Source: Poseidonocella sp. HB161398
Lineage (GTDB): Bacteria > Pseudomonadota > Alphaproteobacteria > Rhodobacterales > Rhodobacteraceae
Direction of reading: 5' to 3'
Assembly: GCF_005870025.1 (NCBI RefSeq)
Contig: NZ_VATA01000034.1
Location: 1 to 64,000, forward strand
Length of the DNA: 64,000 bases
Shown here: piece after piece, positions 57,652 to 64,000 of the stretch
Layout of the letters: every line of letters starts with the position of its first letter
Position numbering within the stretch: position 1 is the stretch's first letter
Notes under the pieces: generated by a model
Seen by the model: the letters and a program-made list of their open reading frames with translations, nothing else
Told to the model about the DNA's origin: nothing
The model's database searches: none
Translations under genes and position numbers: made by a program

Positions 57652-58449
57652 TCAGCCCTGCAGCAGCGGGCGGTGCCGGTCGTAGATGCGCTGGATGTAG
57701 AGACCGGCGGGCCGCTGGCGCAGCCGGGCATAGATCTCCTGCATGTCCACGGGACAGCGCGCCTGGTTCGGCAGCATGCCGTGATAGCCCTGGGCCAGCA
57801 CCATCGGCGCCAGCGAGGCCGAGACCGCCAGGTCGGCGAAGGTCAGCCGTCCGCCCGCCAGGTAGTCCCGCCCGTCGGCGAGCAGCGCGTCGAGCCGGTC
57901 GAACCCCGCCTCGATCTCGGCCAGCGCGCGGTCCGCCGCCGCCTGGTCGAGCTTCAGCCCCTTGTACATCGCCGCCCGGATCAGCCGGAACCCGACCAGC
58001 AGGAAGCCGTATTCCCACCAGGGCACGCCGGTGGCGATCGACGGCCAGACCACGGATTTGTGCTTCAGGAAGTTCCAGTAGGACCAGTTCACGACGGCCC
58101 CGCCGGTCACCCAGCGGGCCTCGTGCTGGAGCGTGTCGACCTGCTTGGCCAGCTCCGGCTCGGCGGCCTTGTCGGGCAGCAGCCGCAGCTCGGGCGGGGC
58201 CTCGGCATCGAGCTTGGCCACGAGCTTCTCGATCGTGCCGGTCTTCTCGCGGCGGTCGGCGGAGACCAGCAGCGGATAGTCGTCCTTGCCCATGCCCCAC
58301 CATTTCAGCGCGAGGATGTGGAAGACCGGCGCATGCGGCCGCTCGGCATAGGGCAGCTGGTAATGCGCCATCAGCCAGCGGCCCAGATCGACATCGGTGG
58401 AGGGAAGCAGGGTGACGAGGATCGGCGTGCCCATCTTGGCCTCAGACAT
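57652..58449 (-). CDS. Glutathione S-transferase-like protein
   Basis: The 265-residue protein has a thioredoxin-like start (ILVTLLPSTDVDLGRWLMAHYQLPYAERPHAPVFH) and a helical second domain ending LDALLADGRDYLAGGRLTFADLAVSASLAPMV. The latter contains the conserved GST C-domain N-capping motif (LTFADLAV with Asp). The usual substrate-loop between domains is unusual and longer. The start codon lies inside the P450 gene (8-base overlap), so the two are translationally coupled. It could conjugate or reduce peroxides or reactive products of the P450/DyP pair. Confidence 0.75.
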   Translation of the reverse strand: MSEAKMGTPILVTLLPSTDVDLGRWLMAHYQLPYAERPHAPVFHILALKWWGMGKDDYPLLVSADRREKTGTIEKLVAKLDAEAPPELRLLPDKAAEPELAKQVDTLQHEARWVTGGAVVNWSYWNFLKHKSVVWPSIATGVPWWEYGFLLVGFRLIRAAMYKGLKLDQAAADRALAEIEAGFDRLDALLADGRDYLAGGRLTFADLAVSASLAPMVLAQGYHGMLPNQARCPVDMQEIYARLRQRPAGLYIQRIYDRHRPLLQG

Positions 58450-59797
58450 CGAATTCGAGGTGGAAATGCTGCGGATGGGGCGTGCCGCCGGTGTCGATCT
58501 GCCCCTCGGCGCCGGGTGCGCGGCGCAGGTTCTTCTGCGCCAGGACCGGCGTCAGGATCGCCGGGATCACCGCCGCGTTGATCGCCGCGCCGAAGCATTC
58601 ATGCATGCCGTAGCCCCAGATGATGTAGTCCTCCCAGGGCCGGTCGGCGCGGAAGGCGTTCGGCTCGGCAATCGCATGGCGGTCGAACATCGCCGAGAGC
58701 GTCGCGGCGAAGACCATCTGTCCCTCGGGGATACGGCATTGCCGCGCCGTGCCCTTCGCCACCCAGGTGTCGCGGGTCGCGCGGCGGTAGACGACCGGGT
58801 TGTGCGGGTTGAAGCGCAGCGCCTCCCAGAGGAAGGGCGCGACATCGGCATGGTCGCCGCCAAGCGCCGCGCGATGCGCCCCGGCCAGCGCCTCGGGCCG
58901 GTTCAGCAGTTCGTCCATCGCCAGGCAGCAGGCCTTGGAGATCGTCGGGATGGCGCCGATCAGCAGGCCCAGCAGGTTGTTGCGGATGCCGATATCGCTC
59001 ATCCCCGGCGTGCCCGAGGATTGCAGCGCCAGGCAGCGGTCGAGGATCGTGTCGCCCAGATGCCCGCCCTCGGCCTTGCGCGCCGCGATCGCCCCGTCGA
59101 GATAGTCGCGCAGCGCCCCGGCATCCTTCATCGCCCGCGAGTCCAGCGCCGGATCCGCGCCGAGATCCTCGAAGAGGTACCAGAAGAGCGTGGTCGTCCA
59201 GCTTTCCATCAGCTCGCGCTGCCCGCCCGTGCCGAAATAGCGGACGGTCATGTCCCAGGGCACCTCCAGCGACAGATCCGCGGGCAGGTCGATGCGCCCG
59301 GGCGCGGCTGCGACGATCTCGTCCGACAGCGCCTGGGCCCGCGGCGTGACGATCCCGGCCACGTCCGTGCGCCGCGCCGCCAGCCGCATCGCCGAGGTGT
59401 CGCGGGTATAGTCCCAGCCGGGCTGCATCCCCAGGAAGAAGTTGTCGCCGCCGGTCAGCTTGCGCATGCGCGGCCCGTAGACCACCTCGAAATCGGCATC
59501 GCGGCTGAGCACGTCGCGCACGTCCTCGCGCCGGGTGACCACCGCCGTGCCGGTATTGCCGTAGGATTTCACCAGGCTGCGCCCGAGGCTGAGATTGGGC
59601 AGGACCGCGCGCAGGATGGCGAAGATGCGGATCTGGGTCGCGGGCGCCTCGAAGAAGGCCGCCAGCCCGGCCTTGCCCTCGCGGCCGAGGATGCCCGCGG
59701 TCTTCGCCGCCAGCCAGCCCGCCGCCGCCAGTGCCTCGCCGAGGATCGCGAGCCAGACGAGGAGCGCGCAGAGGATGGCCTTCAGTCTCTGGATCAT
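58442..59797 (-). CDS. Cytochrome P450 with atypical I-helix and N-terminal membrane anchor
   Basis: The 451-residue protein starts with a hydrophobic helix (residues 8-32), unusual for bacterial P450s. It has the ExxR pair (Glu325-Arg328 in WEALRFNP) and the haem loop GYGMHECFG with Cys401. The I-helix segment LLIGAIPTISK (278-288) lacks the acidic residue and Thr of AGx(D/E)TT; Ile and Pro stand there. That pattern is known from peroxygenase-type (CYP152) and similar P450s that do not activate O2. It lies 12 bases after the DyP peroxidase gene and overlaps the GST-like gene. The substrate is unknown; a fatty acid hydroperoxide is a guess. Confidence 0.85.
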   Translation of the reverse strand: MIQRLKAILCALLVWLAILGEALAAAGWLAAKTAGILGREGKAGLAAFFEAPATQIRIFAILRAVLPNLSLGRSLVKSYGNTGTAVVTRREDVRDVLSRDADFEVVYGPRMRKLTGGDNFFLGMQPGWDYTRDTSAMRLAARRTDVAGIVTPRAQALSDEIVAAAPGRIDLPADLSLEVPWDMTVRYFGTGGQRELMESWTTTLFWYLFEDLGADPALDSRAMKDAGALRDYLDGAIAARKAEGGHLGDTILDRCLALQSSGTPGMSDIGIRNNLLGLLIGAIPTISKACCLAMDELLNRPEALAGAHRAALGGDHADVAPFLWEALRFNPHNPVVYRRATRDTWVAKGTARQCRIPEGQMVFAATLSAMFDRHAIAEPNAFRADRPWEDYIIWGYGMHECFGAAINAAVIPAILTPVLAQKNLRRAPGAEGQIDTGGTPHPQHFHLEFDV

Positions 59798-59809
59798 CGC
59801 GGCGCTCCT

Positions 59810-61507
59810 TCAGGTCGGGTCGACGATGCCCATGGCGATCATGCGCAGGCCGGTCATCGAGGGGATGAAGAAATAGTCGCCGCCGCGGCATTCCACGAAG
59901 GTCTTCAGCGTCGACATGACATAAGGCGGCTTACCGGAAGACGGGTCCGAGGCGATCGGGTGCAGCTTGTGGGTGCCGTGATTGCCCAGCAGCGGACAGG
60001 TGTTGTTGCCCTCGTTGAAGTCGAGCCCGTACTGTATCCACTGCTGCTGGACGAATTCGAACTGCCGGAAGAGGTTGGCGCCGAGGATCATCATCACCAC
60101 GCCCTGCTCGGTCTCGTCGGTGCCGGTGCCGAGCTTGGGCCCGCCATAGGGCAGCCCGCGGCGCAGGATGCGGCGGCGGTTGTTCAGCGCCGAGGTGGCG
60201 GCCGGGTTCTCCGGCTGGGCGCCGGTCTCGGGGTCGATGCCCGCCTGGTTCATCGGGTCGAGCATGTCGCGGGTATTGACCCGCCGCAGATGCGCCCCGA
60301 CCGGGCATTTCAGCCCGGCCATGTCGTCGGCATAGCGGAAATCCGCGGCCTCGGACGAGCCGATATAGGCCAGGTTCGCGCGGAAGCCCGCAAGCGTCCC
60401 CGCCTTGTCTCCCCCCCAGCCCTCGGCGACCTGGAAGGCGCGCCATTCGCCGTAGGTCGGCACCTTGGACAGCGGCACCCCGTCCGACCAGCGGCCGCAC
60501 ATCTTGGCCAGGACCGTCTCGCGCGCCTCCGCGGGCGGGACCTCCATCACCCGGGCGAAGCGCGCCGCTTCGCCGTCGACCACCTCGCGGAAGCTCGAGA
60601 CGTTCTCGTGCAGCTTGCGGTAGGCCATGAAGGTGCCGTTATGCATGAATTCCGGCGGGGTCGAGGTCGGCGGCAGCTCCTGGCTCTCGTCCGGGTGGCC
60701 GAGCAGGAACTCGCCCGTGGCCAGCGGCTGCCACTCGATCCGGCCGTCCTTGCCCTTGACCAGCTTGCCGTTGCCGATCACCGGCATCGCGTCCGGATCC
60801 GAGCCGTACTGGCCCTCGAAGACCGGGTTGCCGATCCCGTCGGTGAAGCCGAAATGCTCCTTCGGGGTGGGCAGCATCATGCCCTCGACCTCCTGGAACA
60901 CCGCCGAGCCCGACTGGTAGGGCTGGTCGCCGGTCTTGCCGTTCTTCGCGATCAGGGTGACGCCGCCGCCGATCGCCTCGGGCAGGCCCATGAGCCAGTC
61001 GGTGCGGGCCTGGAGCTCGGGATGCGGATTGGTCAGGTCGGAGGCCGAGGCGGCCTGCGCGTTCAGCGACACCCAGATATGGACATCGCCCTCGCCCTTG
61101 CCGCCGGGACGGCGGTTCTCCTGCCAGATCGGATCCCAGTGGCGGCACCAGTCGGCCTGGCGCGCCTCGTCCTCCGTCAGGGTCTGGTCGCGGTCGCCCA
61201 GGATGAAGGCGCGGGCCTTCATGCCCTCGGCGAATTCCTCGGGCATGCCCTGCAATGTGCGCACCGGCAGCTCCAGCATCCAGAGCCCCATGAAGGTGAA
61301 GGCGATATTGGTGGTGCAGTCGGGCTTGGCGCCCTTGGCCCAGGGGGTGGCGGTGGTGACGCGGCGGCGCACCGCCTCGACGAATTTGCGGCCCTGCGCG
61401 GGACGCTCGATGCGGAAGAAGAAGTAGCGCGCGAAGGGAAAGGAGTAGCGGCCATAGGCGCGCGGCACGTTGCCCTGGATATCGGCGAGGTTGAGATCGG
61501 TCGTCAT
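59810..61507 (-). CDS. DyP-type peroxidase
   Basis: The 565-residue haem peroxidase has the DyP signature GFTDGIGNP (220-228, with catalytic Asp223) and CPVGAHLRRVNTRD (401-414, proximal His406). It is longer than bacterial A- and B-type DyPs and resembles the larger C/D-like branch. No Tat signal is present, so it is probably cytoplasmic or membrane-associated. It starts 19 bases after the membrane-protein gene and ends 12 bases before the P450 gene. It would reduce or use H2O2 or organic peroxides; its partner is perhaps the P450. The ATG at 61507 fits the domain start (DLNLADIQGNV). Confidence 0.88.
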   Translation of the reverse strand: MTTDLNLADIQGNVPRAYGRYSFPFARYFFFRIERPAQGRKFVEAVRRRVTTATPWAKGAKPDCTTNIAFTFMGLWMLELPVRTLQGMPEEFAEGMKARAFILGDRDQTLTEDEARQADWCRHWDPIWQENRRPGGKGEGDVHIWVSLNAQAASASDLTNPHPELQARTDWLMGLPEAIGGGVTLIAKNGKTGDQPYQSGSAVFQEVEGMMLPTPKEHFGFTDGIGNPVFEGQYGSDPDAMPVIGNGKLVKGKDGRIEWQPLATGEFLLGHPDESQELPPTSTPPEFMHNGTFMAYRKLHENVSSFREVVDGEAARFARVMEVPPAEARETVLAKMCGRWSDGVPLSKVPTYGEWRAFQVAEGWGGDKAGTLAGFRANLAYIGSSEAADFRYADDMAGLKCPVGAHLRRVNTRDMLDPMNQAGIDPETGAQPENPAATSALNNRRRILRRGLPYGGPKLGTGTDETEQGVVMMILGANLFRQFEFVQQQWIQYGLDFNEGNNTCPLLGNHGTHKLHPIASDPSSGKPPYVMSTLKTFVECRGGDYFFIPSMTGLRMIAMGIVDPT

Positions 61508-61526
61508 GGCCTGTCCTGTCCCGTCT

Positions 61527-62576
61527 TCATGCCGTCGCGGTCTTCTGTGCATGGGCGAAGGAGATCACGCCCGGCGGCTGGGTCGGCCCGGCGGTGTCGC
61601 CCGGCGCGTGCTGGTCGAGGAACCGCCCGAAGGCGGCGTGCAGCTCCTCCGGCGAGGCGCCCTGGGTCTCCACCGCGAATTTCGAGAAGGCCTGCTGCAG
61701 GTAGAGAGATTTCAGCACCGAGGGCAGGTCGTCCGCGGTTCCGGAGGGCGGCAGCGGCCGCGCGCCATTGGCCAGGGTGAAGCGCAAGGCGGCGAGCCCC
61801 GCCACCCCGGTCAGCACCAGCGCGATCGCGAAGAGGAGCAGCAGGTCGATGCCGAAAAGCGACCCCATCCCGAGGAGCCGCAGCACCAGCGCCAGGAGCG
61901 CCACCGCCCCCGGCACCGCGACGGCGGCGATCAGCGCCTTGAGCGGCAGGACGTTGAAGGCCGGCAGGCTCAGGTAGTAGTCGTGGAACGGCATGGTCGT
62001 CTCGACATGGCAGCGCTCCAGATAGGCGGCGAATTGCGGCGCCGTCTCGACCATCCCCTCGAATTCCCTGCAATTGTTGAAGATCTTCCGCAGATCGGGC
62101 TCCATCGTCTCCCACAGGAGATGGGCATAGGCGGCCCGGACCGCGGCCTGCTCGGGCTCGGAGAGCGTCGCGGGCAAGGGCGCGCCATCCTCGGCGACCG
62201 CGTCGATATCGGCGGTGAAGACCAGGTAGCGGCAGTTCAGCCGGTCGACCGGCAGCGGGTTGATCGTGTCGACGTCCCGCACCGTCGAGACCAGCGCGTC
62301 CTCGCCGTTGCGGCCGTTATAGACGACATCCTCCAGCACGAACATCCGCACGAAATGGTTGCGCAGATTGGCGGCGAAGGGGCTCTGCTGCTCCGCCTTC
62401 TCGGTGGCCGGCGACTGCCGCGCCGTGGGCAGCATCGACAGCGCGATCCGCAGCCGCTGCTCGTAGCTGACGACGTGGTTGCCCGCCTCCACTTCGGCCT
62501 GGCCGAGCTTGGGCCCGCCCGGCAGCACGGGCACGAGAAAGGTCAGGAACAGATGTCCCGTATCGAGATCCGGCAT
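61527..62576 (-). CDS. Unrecognised membrane protein of the DyP-P450 operon
   Basis: This 349-residue protein has two strongly hydrophobic segments at about residues 215-240 and 243-270. A soluble N-terminal domain of about 210 residues (LFLTFLVPVLPG, NHFVRMFVLEDVVYNGRN, CRYLVFTADID, CHVETTMPFHDYY) precedes them, and a helical C-terminus follows. The N-terminal domain has alternating strands like a ferredoxin-like fold, but I cannot name a family. It is 23 bases after the first gene and 19 before the DyP gene, so it is part of the operon. It may anchor the enzymes to the membrane. The ATG at 62576 is set by ribosome spacing (GGGGGAGGA). Confidence 0.7.
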   Translation of the reverse strand: MPDLDTGHLFLTFLVPVLPGGPKLGQAEVEAGNHVVSYEQRLRIALSMLPTARQSPATEKAEQQSPFAANLRNHFVRMFVLEDVVYNGRNGEDALVSTVRDVDTINPLPVDRLNCRYLVFTADIDAVAEDGAPLPATLSEPEQAAVRAAYAHLLWETMEPDLRKIFNNCREFEGMVETAPQFAAYLERCHVETTMPFHDYYLSLPAFNVLPLKALIAAVAVPGAVALLALVLRLLGMGSLFGIDLLLLFAIALVLTGVAGLAALRFTLANGARPLPPSGTADDLPSVLKSLYLQQAFSKFAVETQGASPEELHAAFGRFLDQHAPGDTAGPTQPPGVISFAHAQKTATA

Positions 62577-62599
62577 GGTATCCTCCCCCGGGGATCGGG

Positions 62600-63247
62600 T
62601 CAGCCGGCCGCGGCGCGGCGCAGCTCTTCGCGGTTCAGATCGGCGCGCTCGGTGGCGAGGCTGGCCACCGGGCCGAAGCCGGGATCTCCGAGATCTCCCT
62701 GCAGCTCCAGGAAGGCGGCGCGCCAGGTGCGGGCGAAGCTCTGCGGATCCTGGCTGCGATGGGCCTCCTCCAGCCCGGCCAGCGCCTTTCGCACCCGCAG
62801 CGCCGCCTTGACGTCGCGCTGCGCGGCGCCGGGCGTGGCGTTGTAGTAGTAGTCGGTGCCGATCTGGTTGAAGGTGATGTAGGTCTTGAAGGGCGTGACC
62901 GGGATCGACAGCGGGTATTTCGTGGCGCTGTACCAGAACAGGTTCAGCCCGTTCGGGATCCCGTCGGAAAAGGCGTCGATATACTGGTCCCAGGTGCCGT
63001 TGAAATTCGAGCAGAACAGCATGTAGTCGTTGTCCAGCCGCTGCGGCCCCTGCCCCAGATCGGGCCACTGGTCCCGCTTGATGATGACCCAGCGGGCGAA
63101 ATGGATCAGCGACAGGCCGAGAAGACCCAGGAGTTTGTCCGGCAGGCCCCGCGCCGCCATGAAGATTGTCCGGTTGATCCAGGTGACGCGCGGCTTGCTC
63201 GGCGTCACCACGTTCATCGCATAGGCCTTGCCCGCGACGTTCGACAT
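62600..63247 (-). CDS. Unrecognised protein, first gene of the DyP-P450 operon
   Basis: The 215-residue protein has one moderately hydrophobic stretch (LLGLLGLSLIHFARWVII, residues about 39-56). A Trp/Tyr/Asn-rich core follows, with LFCSNFNGTWDQYIDAFSDGIPNGLNLFWYSATKYP. That dense, unusual motif suggests a conserved family, but I do not recognise it. There is no signal peptide. It is preceded by a 325-base non-coding region likely to hold the operon promoter and is followed closely by the membrane-protein gene. The role is unknown. Confidence 0.7.
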   Translation of the reverse strand: MSNVAGKAYAMNVVTPSKPRVTWINRTIFMAARGLPDKLLGLLGLSLIHFARWVIIKRDQWPDLGQGPQRLDNDYMLFCSNFNGTWDQYIDAFSDGIPNGLNLFWYSATKYPLSIPVTPFKTYITFNQIGTDYYYNATPGAAQRDVKAALRVRKALAGLEEAHRSQDPQSFARTWRAAFLELQGDLGDPGFGPVASLATERADLNREELRRAAAG

Positions 63248-63572
63248 AAGCCCCTCCCCTGGCTATTTCGCGCCGCGGCTCTTGGTCTCTCTGGCGGAGG
63301 CTGCGGCATTTTCACGAAGCCATGAAACTGACTTTGCGTCAAAGCCTTTCTCGGTTTTTTTAATGTGTTAAGGGCGCCGAGTCTGGTCTGTGCGCGGCGG
63401 ACCGGCGGGAAACCGGTTGGCGCGACGCTTTCTCCCCGCGAAGCGCGCACCTCCCTGTGCTAGCGTCCTGATGCGGTGCGGCGATCCGGAACGGTTTGCC
63501 GTGCTGCATGTGCATTAACCATTTGCGAGGCCTCATGGTTTCCGCCGAGGCCATGGAAGAGCAGGAATGTCT
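63248..63572. other. Divergent promoter region of the DyP-P450 operon and the epimerase gene
   Basis: No gene is supported in these 325 bases. A part near 63330-63375 is AT-rich. It contains the dyad CTTTG-CGT-CAAAG (63332-63344), which includes a -35-like TTGACG read leftwards, and a run of seven T. Near the epimerase start a short purine-rich stretch serves as ribosome site. No firm -10 box was identified. Confidence 0.4.
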
Positions 63573-64000
63573 ATGAAAGTGCTTGTCATTGGGGGCTGCG
63601 GGTTCATCGGTTCGCATATCGTCGACAGTCTCCAGGCTGCCGGCGCTGCGGTGCGGGTCCTGGACAGGCGGCCCGAAGCATTCCGGGAGCAGCTTCCCGA
63701 TGTCGAATACAACTTCGGCGATTTCTCCGATCCCTTCCAGCTGCTGGAGGCGCTCGAAGGCGTCGATGCGGTCATGCACTGCGCCAGCACGACCGTGCCC
63801 TCGACCTCGAATGTCGATCCGGTGGCGGACATCACCGGCAACCTGATTTCCACCGTGCGGCTGCTGAAGCTGCTGCGGCAGATGAACATCAAGAAGCTGG
63901 TCTATCTCTCCTCCGGCGGCACGGTCTACGGCATCCCGCAGGTCGATCCGGTGTCCGAGGACCATCCGCAGAACCCGATCAGCTCCTACGGGATCGTGAA
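63573..64000 (+). CDS. NAD-dependent epimerase/dehydratase, truncated by the window end
   Basis: The first 142 residues are present. The extended-SDR fold begins MKVLVIGGCGFIGSHIVDSLQAAG (Gly-rich NAD loop). It continues with DVEYNFGDFSDP, VDAVMHCAST, KKLVYLSSGGTVYG (active-site Ser region) and SSYGIVK (catalytic Tyr and Lys). It resembles UDP-glucose 4-epimerases and nucleotide-sugar dehydratases of surface polysaccharide synthesis. AGGA six bases upstream favours the ATG at 63573 over the one at 63567. The rest lies beyond the window. Confidence 0.88.
   Translation, partial: MKVLVIGGCGFIGSHIVDSLQAAGAAVRVLDRRPEAFREQLPDVEYNFGDFSDPFQLLEALEGVDAVMHCASTTVPSTSNVDPVADITGNLISTVRLLKLLRQMNIKKLVYLSSGGTVYGIPQVDPVSEDHPQNPISSYGIV

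Overview
The window is uniformly GC-rich, densely coding chromosome-like DNA. Its gene families (a VPLP-type CTERM protein, an M10 RTX protease with a Cys-rich N-terminus, glucosylglycerol-phosphate synthase, MmsA, UgpBAEC) point to an alphaproteobacterium of the Rhodobacteraceae/Paracoccaceae type, probably marine or salt-exposed. That placement is inference; no rRNA or tRNA gene was recognised to confirm it. No CRISPR array and no intact prophage or insertion sequence was seen.

Layout. 0-1.3 kb holds nested, broken IS3-like and IS66-like remnants. 1.3-6.6 kb carries a fumarylacetoacetate-hydrolase-family gene and a periplasmic molybdenum hydroxylase cluster: a MocA-like cofactor enzyme, an AraC regulator with a paired direct-repeat site, and small and large subunits. 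6.6-7.2 kb encodes a VPLP-CTERM exported protein. 7.6-12.6 kb is a tightly coupled operon for the osmolyte glucosylglycerol (gpsA, HAD phosphatase, ggpS) plus a phospholipase-D-like protein. It is followed by envelope and stress genes (PRC-barrel, holin-like, DUF3618-like, YihY) to 16.1 kb. 17.3-21.3 kb has a CPBP protease, a DUF805 protein, an aldehyde dehydrogenase and an AcoR-like regulator that lacks the AAA+ domain.

21.4-34.7 kb is a glycerol-3-phosphate region: ugpBAEC transporter, SLC13-type permease, DeoR regulator, a two-protein FAD dehydrogenase pair, an FGGY kinase and a gamma-glutamyltransferase-like gene. 34.7-42.9 kb contains a gene-poor stretch with strong inverted repeats, RidA, an MFS transporter, a 172-bp MITE-like element, LysE/LysR, a YdiJ-type FAD/FeS dehydrogenase and a sulfotransferase. 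43-48.2 kb is an RND efflux pump with a divergent TetR regulator and a probable operator. 48.2-52.8 kb is one 1523-residue RTX metalloprotease whose C-terminal half is built of four copies of an unfamiliar repeat. 53.2-55.8 kb is mmsA with a divergent LysR regulator.

55.8-63.2 kb is a leftward run of seven closely spaced or overlapping genes: two unrecognised proteins, a DyP-type peroxidase, an atypical cytochrome P450, a GST-like protein, a lipid kinase and a metallophosphoesterase. The P450 lacks the usual acid-alcohol pair and sits next to a peroxidase, so a peroxide- or hydroperoxide-handling lipid pathway is a reasonable but untested idea. I consider this operon and the repeated modules of the RTX protease the best candidates for undescribed biology. 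The window ends inside an NAD-dependent epimerase gene.
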